64,000 bases of DNA, taken from Pedobacter sp. W3I1. GTDB taxonomy: Bacteria; Bacteroidota; Bacteroidia; Sphingobacteriales; Sphingobacteriaceae. Under the pieces are notes generated by a model, which was given only the letters and a program-made list of their open reading frames with translations, was not told the DNA's origin and did no database searches. Shown in pieces: positions 1-7,095 of the stretch. The stretch covers positions 6,200,001 to 6,264,000 of the forward strand of contig NZ_JAUSXN010000001.1 in NCBI RefSeq assembly GCF_030816015.1, in the 5' to 3' direction. Position numbers and translations under genes: made by a program. Position 1 is the stretch's first letter; the number at the start of each line of letters is the position of its first letter.

Positions 1-2
1 AT

Positions 3-521
3 TAAAAGCAAAGCGATGATTGATAATCCCATTGCAATTTCATAACTGATGTTCTGTGAAGCTGCACGGATCGCACTTAACAAAGAGTATTTGTTGTTAG
101 AGGCCCATCCACCAATCATTACACCATAAACACCTAAAGATACTACGCCGAAAATGTATAAAACACCAACGTTGATATCTGAAACCTGCAGTGGAATAGT
201 TTTGCCAGCAATTAAAACAGGGCTACCCCATGGAATAACTGCAGTACCGATACAGGCACAAAGCAAAGCCAAACCGGGCCCAGCGATAAATAAAAATCTG
301 TTTGATGATGTCGGAATAATCTCCTCTTTCATAAACATTTTTAATCCATCGGCCAATGGTTGTAAAATACCAAAGGGACCAGCTCTATCCGGACCTAAGC
401 GATCTTGTAAATATGCAGCAACCTTACGTTCTGCATAAGTAGAATACATGGCAATAACTAAACTGATGCCGAAAATTACAGCTACCAGGATAAATTTTTC
501 TATAACAAAAGCGCTATCCAT
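3..521 (-). CDS. nuoH: NADH-quinone oxidoreductase subunit H, N-terminal part
   Basis: Membrane subunit of complex I that lies at the junction with the peripheral arm, next to the quinone chamber. About 173 residues are visible before the gene leaves the window. The translation begins MDSAFVIEKFILVAVIFG and contains the NuoH signature region AERKVAAYLQDRLGPDRAGP followed by GILQPLADGLKMF, then a hydrophobic helix (FLFIAGPGLALLCAC) and VMIGGWASNNKYSLLSAIR. The ATG shares a base with the TAA stop of nuoG (TAATG), so the two are translationally coupled. Partial gene; family assignment is secure. Confidence 0.95.
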   Translation of the reverse strand, partial: MDSAFVIEKFILVAVIFGISLVIAMYSTYAERKVAAYLQDRLGPDRAGPFGILQPLADGLKMFMKEEIIPTSSNRFLFIAGPGLALLCACIGTAVIPWGSPVLIAGKTIPLQVSDINVGVLYIFGVVSLGVYGVMIGGWASNNKYSLLSAIRAASQNISYEIAMGLSIIALLL

Positions 522-1531
522 TAGTATTTAACTGTTTTATGTAATTCAATTTCATTTGCAGCTTGTAATGCCTCATTTGGCTGAATAACATGCAAAGGTT
601 TTAATGTTTCGTAGTGGTTAGATGCAATTACCGAAGTATCATCAATGTGCGTTGGGTGTTCAATTACCCAATCAGCAGTTGCTTTTTTATCAAAGCGGCA
701 AGTATTGCAAATAAATTCTTCTACTTCACCAAACTGATCTTTACGTGCAGTAACACGTAAAACATCAGCTCCTTTATACCAAAGTGTTACTTTACCGTTG
801 CATTTTTCGTGATCGCAATCGCGGTGCGCATCAACTGGCTTGGTAAACCAAACACGGTTTTTAAAACGGAAAGTTTTATCGGTTAAGGCACCTACAGGAC
901 AAACATCGATTACGTTTCCTGAGAAATCGTTATCAACAGCCTGGGTAATGTAAGTAGAAATTTCAGAGTGATCGCCACGGTTTAAGATACCATGTACACG
1001 TTTATTAGTAATCTGATCAGCAGTGAAAACACAACGGTAGCATAAAATACAACGGTTCATGTGCAACTGGATCTTATCACCTATATCGATGCGCTCGAAA
1101 GTACGACGCTCAAACTCATACCTTGTTTTTTGCAAACCATGTTCGTAGCCCAAATTCTGCAAATCGCACTCTCCTGCCTGATCGCAAACAGGGCAATCTA
1201 AGGGGTGGTTAATCAATAAAATCTCTACAACGCCTGCACGTGCTTCCAAAACTTCTGGTGAAGTAATGTTAAGCACTTCCATCCCATCCATTACGGTTGT
1301 GCGGCAAGAAGCCACCAACTTTGGCATTGGGCGAGGATCTTTCTCCGAACCTTTAGTCACTTTTACAATACAGGTACGGCATTTACCGCCACTGCCTTGT
1401 AATTTAGAATAATAGCACATTGCTGGTGGAACAATATCCCCTCCGATCTGCCTTGCAGCATTCAGAATGGTTGTTCCGTTATCAACCTCTACTGTTATCC
1501 CATCTATCGTAACCTTAACTTTTTCACTCAT
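521..1531 (-). CDS. nuoG: NADH-quinone oxidoreductase subunit G, short Bacteroidota form
   Basis: Iron-sulfur subunit of the complex I peripheral arm, 336 residues from the chosen ATG. Visible clusters: [2Fe-2S] ligands C39, C51, C54 and C76; the His-Cys3 site H109, C113, C116, C122 (NHPLDCPVCDQAGEC); a 4Fe-4S set C161, C164, C167 with C211 in DVCPVGA; and a further Cys set C239, C244, C275, C278. The large molybdopterin-like C-terminal domain of proteobacterial NuoG is absent, as I recall for Bacteroidota, so this is probably a natural short form and not a truncation. The frame is open upstream to 1585, but that extension runs through a perfect hairpin repeat (1562-1585), so MSEKVKV at 1531 is preferred. 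Confidence 0.9.
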   Translation of the reverse strand: MSEKVKVTIDGITVEVDNGTTILNAARQIGGDIVPPAMCYYSKLQGSGGKCRTCIVKVTKGSEKDPRPMPKLVASCRTTVMDGMEVLNITSPEVLEARAGVVEILLINHPLDCPVCDQAGECDLQNLGYEHGLQKTRYEFERRTFERIDIGDKIQLHMNRCILCYRCVFTADQITNKRVHGILNRGDHSEISTYITQAVDNDFSGNVIDVCPVGALTDKTFRFKNRVWFTKPVDAHRDCDHEKCNGKVTLWYKGADVLRVTARKDQFGEVEEFICNTCRFDKKATADWVIEHPTHIDDTSVIASNHYETLKPLHVIQPNEALQAANEIELHKTVKY

Positions 1532-1561
1532 GGTTAATGATATTCTTTTTTTTATCTCGCC

Positions 1562-1585
1562 TTGGTTCGTGTCTCCACGAACCAA
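1562..1585. repeat. Perfect 10-bp hairpin between ORF6N gene and nuoG
   Basis: TTGGTTCGTG, a four-base loop TCTC, then CACGAACCAA: ten perfectly paired bases. No T-run follows on the nuo-coding strand, so it does not look like an intrinsic terminator. It may be a small dispersed palindrome or an mRNA processing site in the nuo transcript. Confidence 0.7.
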
Positions 1586-1597
1586 TTCTATTTTATA

Positions 1598-2137
1598 TTA
1601 TTTCTCTTTCGAGGTTTTGTAACCAATTTCTTTTCTTGGTTGTGCTTTCTGTTCTAGTAGCTCATCAAAATACCTGAAGATCACTTCAATATTTTTATCT
1701 TGGTTATCTACCTTCTTTTTAATCTTTTCTACTTCTAATCTTATTTCTGTATTGCTTAAAAGCATCGTTCTAAGCTGTACAAACACATCAATAATTTTAA
1801 TACTTACTTCTATCGCCTGTTTGCTTTTTAAAACGTTTGATAGTTGCAAAATACCATGCTCGCTAAATGCAAACGGAAGATACTTTGAATATTTTCCTTG
1901 TTCTAAGGTCACAAATTGTGACCTTAGAACTTCATTTTCTTCTTTCGTCAATTCGAACATAAAGTGTTCTGGAAAACGCTCTATATTTCTTCTAACTTGT
2001 TCTTTTAATCTTTTAGTCTCAACGCCAAAGAGCTCTGCCAAATCAGAATCTAACATCACCTTAACTCCTCTAAAAAGATATATTTTATTAACTATTACTT
2101 CGTTGGGGATGATTGCTGGTGATATTTCTTCTTTCAT
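1598..2137 (-). CDS. ORF6N domain protein inserted in the nuo operon
   Basis: 179 residues. The N-terminal half (about 15-110) matches the ORF6N domain known from phage antirepressor-type DNA-binding proteins: IYLFRGVKVMLDSDLAELF, then ETKRLKEQVRRNIERFPEHF, MFELTKEE and LRSQFVTLEQGKYSKYLPFA. The C-terminal part is charged and probably coiled coil (EVEKIKKKVDNQDKN). ORF6N genes are common in Bacteroidota and often occur singly outside prophages. Here it sits between nuoF (87 bp upstream) and nuoG (66 bp downstream) on the same strand, so it would be read on the nuo transcript. A perfect palindrome lies in its coding sequence and a close relative just upstream. Its cellular role is unknown; no other phage gene is nearby. 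Confidence 0.8.
   Translation of the reverse strand: MKEEISPAIIPNEVIVNKIYLFRGVKVMLDSDLAELFGVETKRLKEQVRRNIERFPEHFMFELTKEENEVLRSQFVTLEQGKYSKYLPFAFSEHGILQLSNVLKSKQAIEVSIKIIDVFVQLRTMLLSNTEIRLEVEKIKKKVDNQDKNIEVIFRYFDELLEQKAQPRKEIGYKTSKEK
1901..1929. promoter_or_regulatory. 29-bp palindrome inside the ORF6N coding sequence
   Basis: Two perfect 14-base arms (TTCTAAGGTCACAA and TTGTGACCTTAGAA) around one central base. It encodes the conserved VLRSQFVTLEQ stretch of the ORF6N domain. The core AAGGTCRCAA/TTGYGACCTT recurs at 2168-2190 upstream of the same gene. Possible operator; function is inference. Confidence 0.6.
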
Positions 2138-2167
2138 TTACATATTCATTGTGTTAAGTTATTCTTT

Positions 2168-2190
2168 TAAGGTCGCAAAATGCGACCTTA
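2168..2190. promoter_or_regulatory. Palindrome upstream of the ORF6N gene, matching the internal one
   Basis: Arms TAAGGTCGCA and TGCGACCTTA around AAA, followed by GAATT as in the internal copy. It lies 31-53 bases upstream of the ORF6N ATG in the nuoF-ORF6N gap. A plausible autoregulatory operator or RNA hairpin. Confidence 0.6.
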
Positions 2191-2224
2191 GAATTTGCAT
2201 TCATAAACTGTGATGCCTTATATT

Positions 2225-3592
2225 CTATTTCTCTTCCGTTACCGGAGCTTTTTCAATCGGGGTTGCATAATTTGCAATACCGTAGTTTTGGCTCTGACTT
2301 TTAACCGGTTCTTTAATGTGCCATTCAAATTCATCCCTGAAGTGACGGATTGCACTGGCTACTGGCCAAGCTGCTGCATCACCCAGCGGACAGATTGTAT
2401 TTCCTTCAATTTTGCGTTGAATATCCCACAATAAATCAACATCTTCCATGCTGCCATGGCCGTGTTCGATTTTGTGCAACACTTTTTCCATCCATCCGGT
2501 ACCCTCACGGCAAGGCGAACATTGTCCACAGCTTTCGTGGTGATAAAAACGTGAAAAATTCCAGGTATTTCTAACGATACACTGATCTTCATCAAAAGCG
2601 ATAAAACCACCTGAACCCATCATGGTTCCTGTAGCAAATCCACCTTCTGACAACGATTCGTAACTCATTAAACGAGGCTCGCCGTTGGCATATTTCAAGG
2701 TTAAATTAGCAGGTAAAATTGGCACAGATGATCCACCTGCAACCGTTGCCTTTAAACGTTTACCATTGGCAATACCACCGCAATATTCATCCGAGTAGAT
2801 AAATTCTTCTACAGGTAAACCCAATTCGATTTCGTAAACACCTGGTCTTACTAAATTACCCGATGCCGATATTAATTTTGTACCTGTACTTCTACCGATA
2901 CCAATTTTTGCATATTCATCACCACCATCGTTAATAATCGGTACAACTGCTGCAATCGACTCAACATTATTCACCACAGTAGGGCAACCATATAAACCTG
3001 CAATTGCCGGAAACGGTGGTTTAATACGTGGATTACCTCTTTTACCTTCTAACGATTCTAACAAAGCAGTTTCTTCACCGCAAATGTAAGCACCACCACC
3101 TGGCTGAACATATAATTCTAAATCGTAACCTGTTCCTAAAATGTTTTTACCTAACCATCCGGCAGCTTTAGCTTCAGCAATTGCTTTTTCTAAAATGCGG
3201 ATCTGTGGCATCATTTCGCCACGTACATAGATGTAAGAAACCTTGGCACCTAATGCGAAACTTGATACAATCATTCCCTCAATTAAAGCATGGGGAATAT
3301 AGGTCATTAAATAACGGTCTTTAAAGGTTCCTGGCTCTGATTCATCAGCATTACACACCAAATAACGTGCAACACCTTCTGGTTTAGCCAAAAAGCTCCA
3401 TTTCATTCCGGTTGGGAAACCCGCACCTCCGCGACCGCGTAAGCCCGATTTCTTAACTTCTTCAACAATTTCTTCAGGTGTTAAAGTTTTAAGGGCTTTT
3501 TCCACAGCACGATACCCGCCTTTTTGGCGATAGACTTCAAGTGTATTGATGCCTGGTACGTTTATATGCTCAAGTAACAGTTTTCGAGACAT
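2225..3592 (-). CDS. nuoF: NADH-quinone oxidoreductase subunit F
   Basis: 51-kDa-type NADH-oxidising subunit of complex I, 455 residues, binding FMN, NADH and one 4Fe-4S cluster. Visible motifs: GRGGAGFPTG (53-62) of the NADH/FMN site, CNADESEPGTFKDR, the glycine-rich GAYICGEETALLESLEGKRG, and the cluster-binding ESCGQCSPCREGTGW with the distal Cys in NTICPLGD. A charged tail of about 25 residues follows the conserved core. It follows nuoE on the same strand, separated by a 7-base-phased repeat array. Confidence 0.97.
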   Translation of the reverse strand: MSRKLLLEHINVPGINTLEVYRQKGGYRAVEKALKTLTPEEIVEEVKKSGLRGRGGAGFPTGMKWSFLAKPEGVARYLVCNADESEPGTFKDRYLMTYIPHALIEGMIVSSFALGAKVSYIYVRGEMMPQIRILEKAIAEAKAAGWLGKNILGTGYDLELYVQPGGGAYICGEETALLESLEGKRGNPRIKPPFPAIAGLYGCPTVVNNVESIAAVVPIINDGGDEYAKIGIGRSTGTKLISASGNLVRPGVYEIELGLPVEEFIYSDEYCGGIANGKRLKATVAGGSSVPILPANLTLKYANGEPRLMSYESLSEGGFATGTMMGSGGFIAFDEDQCIVRNTWNFSRFYHHESCGQCSPCREGTGWMEKVLHKIEHGHGSMEDVDLLWDIQRKIEGNTICPLGDAAAWPVASAIRHFRDEFEWHIKEPVKSQSQNYGIANYATPIEKAPVTEEK

Positions 3593-3599
3593 TTTAATT

Positions 3600-3676
3600 A
3601 GTCTATAGTCTGTAGTCCATAGTCCTTAGTCCAAAATCATAACGACTCTCGACTTAAGACTCTCGACTTAGGACTT
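3600..3676. repeat. Heptamer-phased inverted array between nuoE and nuoF
   Basis: Eleven consecutive 7-base units in unbroken register: five AGTCYNN units, a centre, then units carrying GACTC or GACTT, the inverse complement of the first half. The array contains the stop codon and last residues of nuoE (stop at 3668-3670) and ends eight bases before the nuoF start. Same AGTC/GACT unit type as the array within metH (25471-25554). Confidence 0.85.
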
Positions 3677-4183
3677 ATTTTTCAAATCTTCAATCAATTT
3701 ATCTACACTGGTTTCAGTAAGGTTTTCGTAGAAAGTATATTCCGGGCTAATTTGTAACACCGGTCCGAAACCACAGGCGGCTAAACATTCAACTCCTCTA
3801 AAGCTGAATAAACCATCGGCGGTAACTTCACCTTCTTTAACACCTAACTTGTTTTCCAGGTGGCTTAATATTTTTTCGGCTCCAACTAAACAGCATGGAC
3901 CGGTACGACAAACTTCCAAAGCATATTTGCCTTGTGGCTTTAAGAAGTACATGCTATAAAATGTTGCTACCTCGTAAACTTCAATTGGCTGAATATTTAA
4001 ATATTCAGCAACTTTATCCATTGCTGATGTACTTACCCAAAGGTATTCTGCTTGTACCATGTGCAAAAGTGGTAGCAAAGCTGATTTGCTCTTATCTGCC
4101 GGATAACGGCTCTTTACATCATCAAATTTGGCTAGCAATTCTGACGAAAACACTACAGGTGTTTGTTCTTCTACTTTAAGCAT
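3668..4183 (-). CDS. nuoE: NADH-quinone oxidoreductase subunit E
   Basis: 24-kDa-type [2Fe-2S] subunit of complex I, 171 residues, usual length. Cluster ligands are C92 and C97 (CRTGPC) plus C133 and C137 (CLAAC). It overlaps the 3' end of nuoD by 8 bases, so translation is coupled. Its last two codons and stop come from the heptamer-phased array 3600-3676, implying that the array reset the C-terminus. Confidence 0.96.
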   Translation of the reverse strand: MLKVEEQTPVVFSSELLAKFDDVKSRYPADKSKSALLPLLHMVQAEYLWVSTSAMDKVAEYLNIQPIEVYEVATFYSMYFLKPQGKYALEVCRTGPCCLVGAEKILSHLENKLGVKEGEVTADGLFSFRGVECLAACGFGPVLQISPEYTFYENLTETSVDKLIEDLKNKS

Positions 4184-5390
4184 CTAATTCTCCTGCAATA
4201 ATATTCATACTACTCATGTTGATAATGGCATCAGACAATAACATGCCTTCGCTCATTGGTGCAAACATTTGGTAGTTTATAAAACTTGGCCTGCGGAAGT
4301 GTAAACGGTATGGTGTACGGCCTCCATCGTTAATCAGATAGAATCCTAATTCACCGTTTCCGCCTTCTACAGCGTGATAAACTTCTGCTTTTGGTGCATC
4401 AATCTCACCCATCACAATTTTGAAGTGATAGATCAATGCCTCCATATTGTTGTAAACTTCTTGTTTTGGAGGAAGGTAAAATTCAGGAACATCGGCATGG
4501 AAAATACCTTTTGGCTCTGTTTTTAACTTCACAAGCGCCTGTTCAACAATGCGAAGACTTTGCCACATCTCTTCGTTACGTACTAAATACCTATCATAAA
4601 TATCACCGCTTGTACCAACCGGCACTTCAAAGTCGAAATCCTGATATGAAGAATATGGATCGCTTACACGAACATCATAATCTACACCGGTAGCACGTAA
4701 AAGCGGGCCGGTCCAGCTGTATTCTAAAGCGGTTTCTTTAGTTACCTCTGCAACACCCGCGGTTCTGTCAATAAAAATACGGTTACGTGTTAACAGATTT
4801 TCGAACTCTTTTAATGCTTTAGGGAATTCTTTTAAAAACTTATCGATTTTAGCAAAGGCAATATCATTGAAATCTCTTTCGAAACCACCGATGCGGCCAA
4901 TATTTGTGGTTAAACGTGCGCCACAAACTTCTTCGAAGATTTCGTAAATATGCTCACGGAACTGGAAAAGGTATAAGAAAGTGGTGGTTGCTCCCGTATC
5001 CTGACCAATAATCGTGTTACAGATAATGTGATCGGCAATACGCGAAAGTTCCATAATGATTACCCGAAGATAATCTACACGTTTCGGCATCTGAATGTTT
5101 AACAGCTTCTCAACCGTCATATGCCAGCCCATATTGTTAATAGGCGACGAGCAGTAGTTTAAACGATCGGTAAGTGGGGTAATTTGATAAAACGGGCGAT
5201 GTTCGGCAATCTTTTCGAATGCACGGTGAATGTACCCAATAGTAGAAACGCCGCTTACAATACGTTCGCCATCTAATTGCAAAACGTTCTGAAAAACGCC
5301 GTGTGTTGCAGGGTGTGTTGGGCCTAAGTTTAGGGTTACCAGCTCACTTTGCGGGTCGTTATCTGTAAATACCGGATGGTTATGATTCAT
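4176..5390 (-). CDS. nuoD: NADH-quinone oxidoreductase subunit D
   Basis: 49-kDa-type subunit forming much of the quinone-binding site, 404 residues. Visible are the N-terminal LNLGPTHPATHGV, the HRAFEKIAEHR segment, QITPLTDRLNYCSS, the GATTTFLYLFQFREHIYEIF region and the C-terminal GGRTPYRLHFRRPSFINYQ. It is separate from nuoC (3-base gap), not fused as in E. coli, and overlaps nuoE by 8 bases. Confidence 0.97.
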   Translation of the reverse strand: MNHNHPVFTDNDPQSELVTLNLGPTHPATHGVFQNVLQLDGERIVSGVSTIGYIHRAFEKIAEHRPFYQITPLTDRLNYCSSPINNMGWHMTVEKLLNIQMPKRVDYLRVIIMELSRIADHIICNTIIGQDTGATTTFLYLFQFREHIYEIFEEVCGARLTTNIGRIGGFERDFNDIAFAKIDKFLKEFPKALKEFENLLTRNRIFIDRTAGVAEVTKETALEYSWTGPLLRATGVDYDVRVSDPYSSYQDFDFEVPVGTSGDIYDRYLVRNEEMWQSLRIVEQALVKLKTEPKGIFHADVPEFYLPPKQEVYNNMEALIYHFKIVMGEIDAPKAEVYHAVEGGNGELGFYLINDGGRTPYRLHFRRPSFINYQMFAPMSEGMLLSDAIINMSSMNIIAGELDA

Positions 5391-5393
5391 AGT

Positions 5394-5894
5394 TTACCTT
5401 CCAAAAAATTCGTCTTTTTTATCTACTCTGTTCGGATCTTCCAATGGATATTGTTTCAACATTGGATGAACGCCTAAATCATCCATATTTAAAATACGGC
5501 GTAAATCAGGGTGACCTTCAAATTTAACCCCAAACAGATCATAAGTTTCGCGCTCCATCCAGTTGGCACCTTTCCAAATAGTTGTTGCTGTAGGAATAGT
5601 TGGATTTTGCTCTGAAATGAAAACCTTAATCCTAATTCTAACTTTCCCCACCATGTTGTGCAGGTGGTAAACCACTGCAATACCATGATCTTTACCAGGA
5701 TAATGAACCGCGGTAATATCGGTTAAGAAATTAAAACTTAAATCGTTTTTAAGGAACGATAATACATTGATGATCACATCTTTATAAGTTACAAAGGTTA
5801 ATAAACCATAAGGCTCAGAAATGGCAGTAACTTTTTCGCCGAACTTTTCAGTCAGCTTAACGTGGATATCATTATTTAGGGTCGTTTCTTCCAT
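5394..5894 (-). CDS. nuoC: NADH-quinone oxidoreductase subunit C
   Basis: 30-kDa-type peripheral-arm subunit, 166 residues. The family signature is clear in GANWMERETYDLFGVKFEGHPDLRRILN (read in two pieces: WMERETYDLFGV and HPDLRRIL) followed by YPLEDPNR. No cofactor. Its ATG shares the final base of the nuoB stop, so B, C and D are tightly packed. Confidence 0.96.
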   Translation of the reverse strand: MEETTLNNDIHVKLTEKFGEKVTAISEPYGLLTFVTYKDVIINVLSFLKNDLSFNFLTDITAVHYPGKDHGIAVVYHLHNMVGKVRIRIKVFISEQNPTIPTATTIWKGANWMERETYDLFGVKFEGHPDLRRILNMDDLGVHPMLKQYPLEDPNRVDKKDEFFGR

Positions 5895-6436
5895 TACTTA
5901 ATGCCGTATTGACCTAAAAGTTCTTTGTAATAATCAGAATTCCTTCTTCTGCCTGATTCGCTTTTCACTAAATCCTGAATACGTTGGAAGCCATCTAAAA
6001 TAGCTTCAGGTCTTGGTGGGCAACCCGGAACGTAAACATCCACAGGGATAACCTCATCAATACCTTGCAATACGGAATAAGTATCGAAAATACCGCCACT
6101 ACTTGCGCAGGCACCTACCGCCATTACCCAACGTGGCTCTGCCATTTGGATATAAACCTGTTTTAATACCGGGGCCATCTTTTTAGCGATAGTACCCATA
6201 ACCATTAAAACATCAGCCTGACGGGGAGAAAAGCTCAGCCGCTCGGCACCAAAACGACCTAAATCGTAGTGAGAACCCATGGTTGCCATAAACTCGATTC
6301 CACAACAAGAAGTTGCGAAAGGTAATGGCCATAATGAATTTGAGCGGGCTAAACCAATCACTTTATCAAAAGAAGTGGCAAAAAAGCCAGATCCTTCTAT
6401 GCCTGGAGGCGCATCAACTATATTAATTTCACTCAT
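5894..6436 (-). CDS. nuoB: NADH-quinone oxidoreductase subunit B
   Basis: PSST-type subunit carrying the terminal 4Fe-4S cluster N2, 180 residues. The ligands are visible as the tandem pair C44-C45 (SCCGIEF), C110 (VGACASSGG) and C139 (VPGCPPRPE). The 206-bp gap from nuoA is unusually long for the operon and holds a terminator-like hairpin ending 15 bases before this ATG, which could set the B-to-A ratio. Confidence 0.97.
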   Translation of the reverse strand: MSEINIVDAPPGIEGSGFFATSFDKVIGLARSNSLWPLPFATSCCGIEFMATMGSHYDLGRFGAERLSFSPRQADVLMVMGTIAKKMAPVLKQVYIQMAEPRWVMAVGACASSGGIFDTYSVLQGIDEVIPVDVYVPGCPPRPEAILDGFQRIQDLVKSESGRRRNSDYYKELLGQYGIK

Positions 6437-6445
6437 GTTATAAAC

Positions 6446-6476
6446 AAAAAATGCTCATCCCTTTGCAGAATGAGCA
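6446..6476 (-). terminator. Terminator-like hairpin in the nuoA-nuoB gap
   Basis: On the nuo-coding strand a 7-bp stem TGCTCAT/ATGAGCA with an 11-base loop is followed by TTTTTTG. It lies directly ahead of the nuoB start. As it interrupts an operon whose products are needed stoichiometrically, partial termination or use as a processing hairpin is more likely than full termination. Confidence 0.6.
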
Positions 6477-6603
6477 ACAAATTTACAATATTTTAAAGGC
6501 AAACAAACTAGCTTTACTCGATTTAGAATCTTTCTAAATAATTAAAAGAGCCCTGAGTTAGTGTAAGTGATACACATTCGGTTTGCAGTTTTTAAACCGA
6601 GAA

Positions 6604-6645
6604 CTATTAACTGCCAATTGTGAACTGAAAACTGCCAACTGACTA
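6604..6645. repeat. Heptamer-phased array at the end of nuoA
   Basis: Six units in 7-base register (CTATTAA, CTGCCAA, TTGTGAA, CTGAAAA, CTGCCAA, CTGACTA). The last unit contains the nuoA stop codon. A weaker inverse half with GCAGTTT lies around 6583-6596. Same unit type (ACTG/CAGT) as the spacer within the tRNA cassettes. Confidence 0.65.
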
Positions 6646-7014
6646 GTTCCAGTCTAAAACTTTTTTCTTGATCACGTAGATAAAACCTAGCAACAATGTA
6701 CCCATGAAAATGAACATTTCGATCATTCCATCCATTCGTAATGTACGGAAATTAACCGCCCAGGGATACATAAAGATAACCTCCACATCGAACAGTACAA
6801 ATAAGATGGCTACTACAAAATATTTGATAGAGAAGGGCTGACGGGCATTACCTACTGATTTAATACCAGCCTCAAAAGTTTCTAACTTATCACTCGTTTT
6901 ACGTTTTGGGCCTAAAAAGTGGGTAGCAACCAATGTGGTTACCACAAAACCTAAAGCAACAACTACTTGAAATATAATTGGTAAAAAATCTATAGAGGAA
7001 CTTTGCGCTTGCAT
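6643..7014 (-). CDS. nuoA: NADH-quinone oxidoreductase subunit A
   Basis: Small membrane subunit of complex I, 123 residues with three predicted helices (around 10-30, 66-86 and 95-115). The conserved stretch KLETFEAGIKSVGNARQPFS and YFVVAILFVLFDVEVIFMYP is diagnostic. The frame is open to 7062, but that part lies under the terminator of the Ton operon and under the nuo promoter, so the ATG at 7014 (MQAQSSSID) is chosen. First gene of the nuo operon. Confidence 0.95.
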   Translation of the reverse strand: MQAQSSSIDFLPIIFQVVVALGFVVTTLVATHFLGPKRKTSDKLETFEAGIKSVGNARQPFSIKYFVVAILFVLFDVEVIFMYPWAVNFRTLRMDGMIEMFIFMGTLLLGFIYVIKKKVLDWN

Positions 7015-7031
7015 AATTTTTATTTGTGATG

Positions 7032-7063
7032 CAAAAGTAAAAGAAAAAGGCAGAGTAACCAAA
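7032..7063 (-). promoter_or_regulatory. Promoter of the nuo operon
   Basis: Bacteroidota-type boxes on the minus strand: TTTG at 7060-7063, 20 bases, then TACTTTTG at 7032-7039, 17 bases ahead of the nuoA ATG. The -33 box falls in the loop of the terminator of the preceding operon (7045-7074), so the two signals are superimposed. Confidence 0.7.
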
Positions 7064-7074
7064 CTCTGCCTTTT
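7045..7074 (-). terminator. Terminator of the Ton/Exb operon
   Basis: Perfect 12-bp stem AAAAGGCAGAGT/ACTCTGCCTTTT with a 6-base loop, followed on the minus strand by TTTTCTTTT. It begins 22 bases after the stop of the TPR gene. Confidence 0.9.
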
Positions 7075-7095
7075 CTAAATTATTTAACTTTCGAA

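Noticed and set aside
154..438. 94-codon plus-strand frame at the left edge
   Set aside because: Antisense shadow of nuoH, which has clear family motifs on the other strand.
521..1531. nuoG as a truncated pseudogene
   Set aside because: The reading frame ends cleanly in a TAATG overlap with nuoH and all N-terminal cluster ligands are present; the short form is, to my knowledge, normal in Bacteroidota.
1562..1585. Hairpin as an intrinsic terminator before nuoG
   Set aside because: No T-run follows on the coding strand; the next bases are GGCGAGAT and then an A-run.
1598..2137. Prophage remnant in the nuo operon
   Set aside because: Only a single ORF6N gene is present, with no integrase, structural gene or attachment-site duplication.
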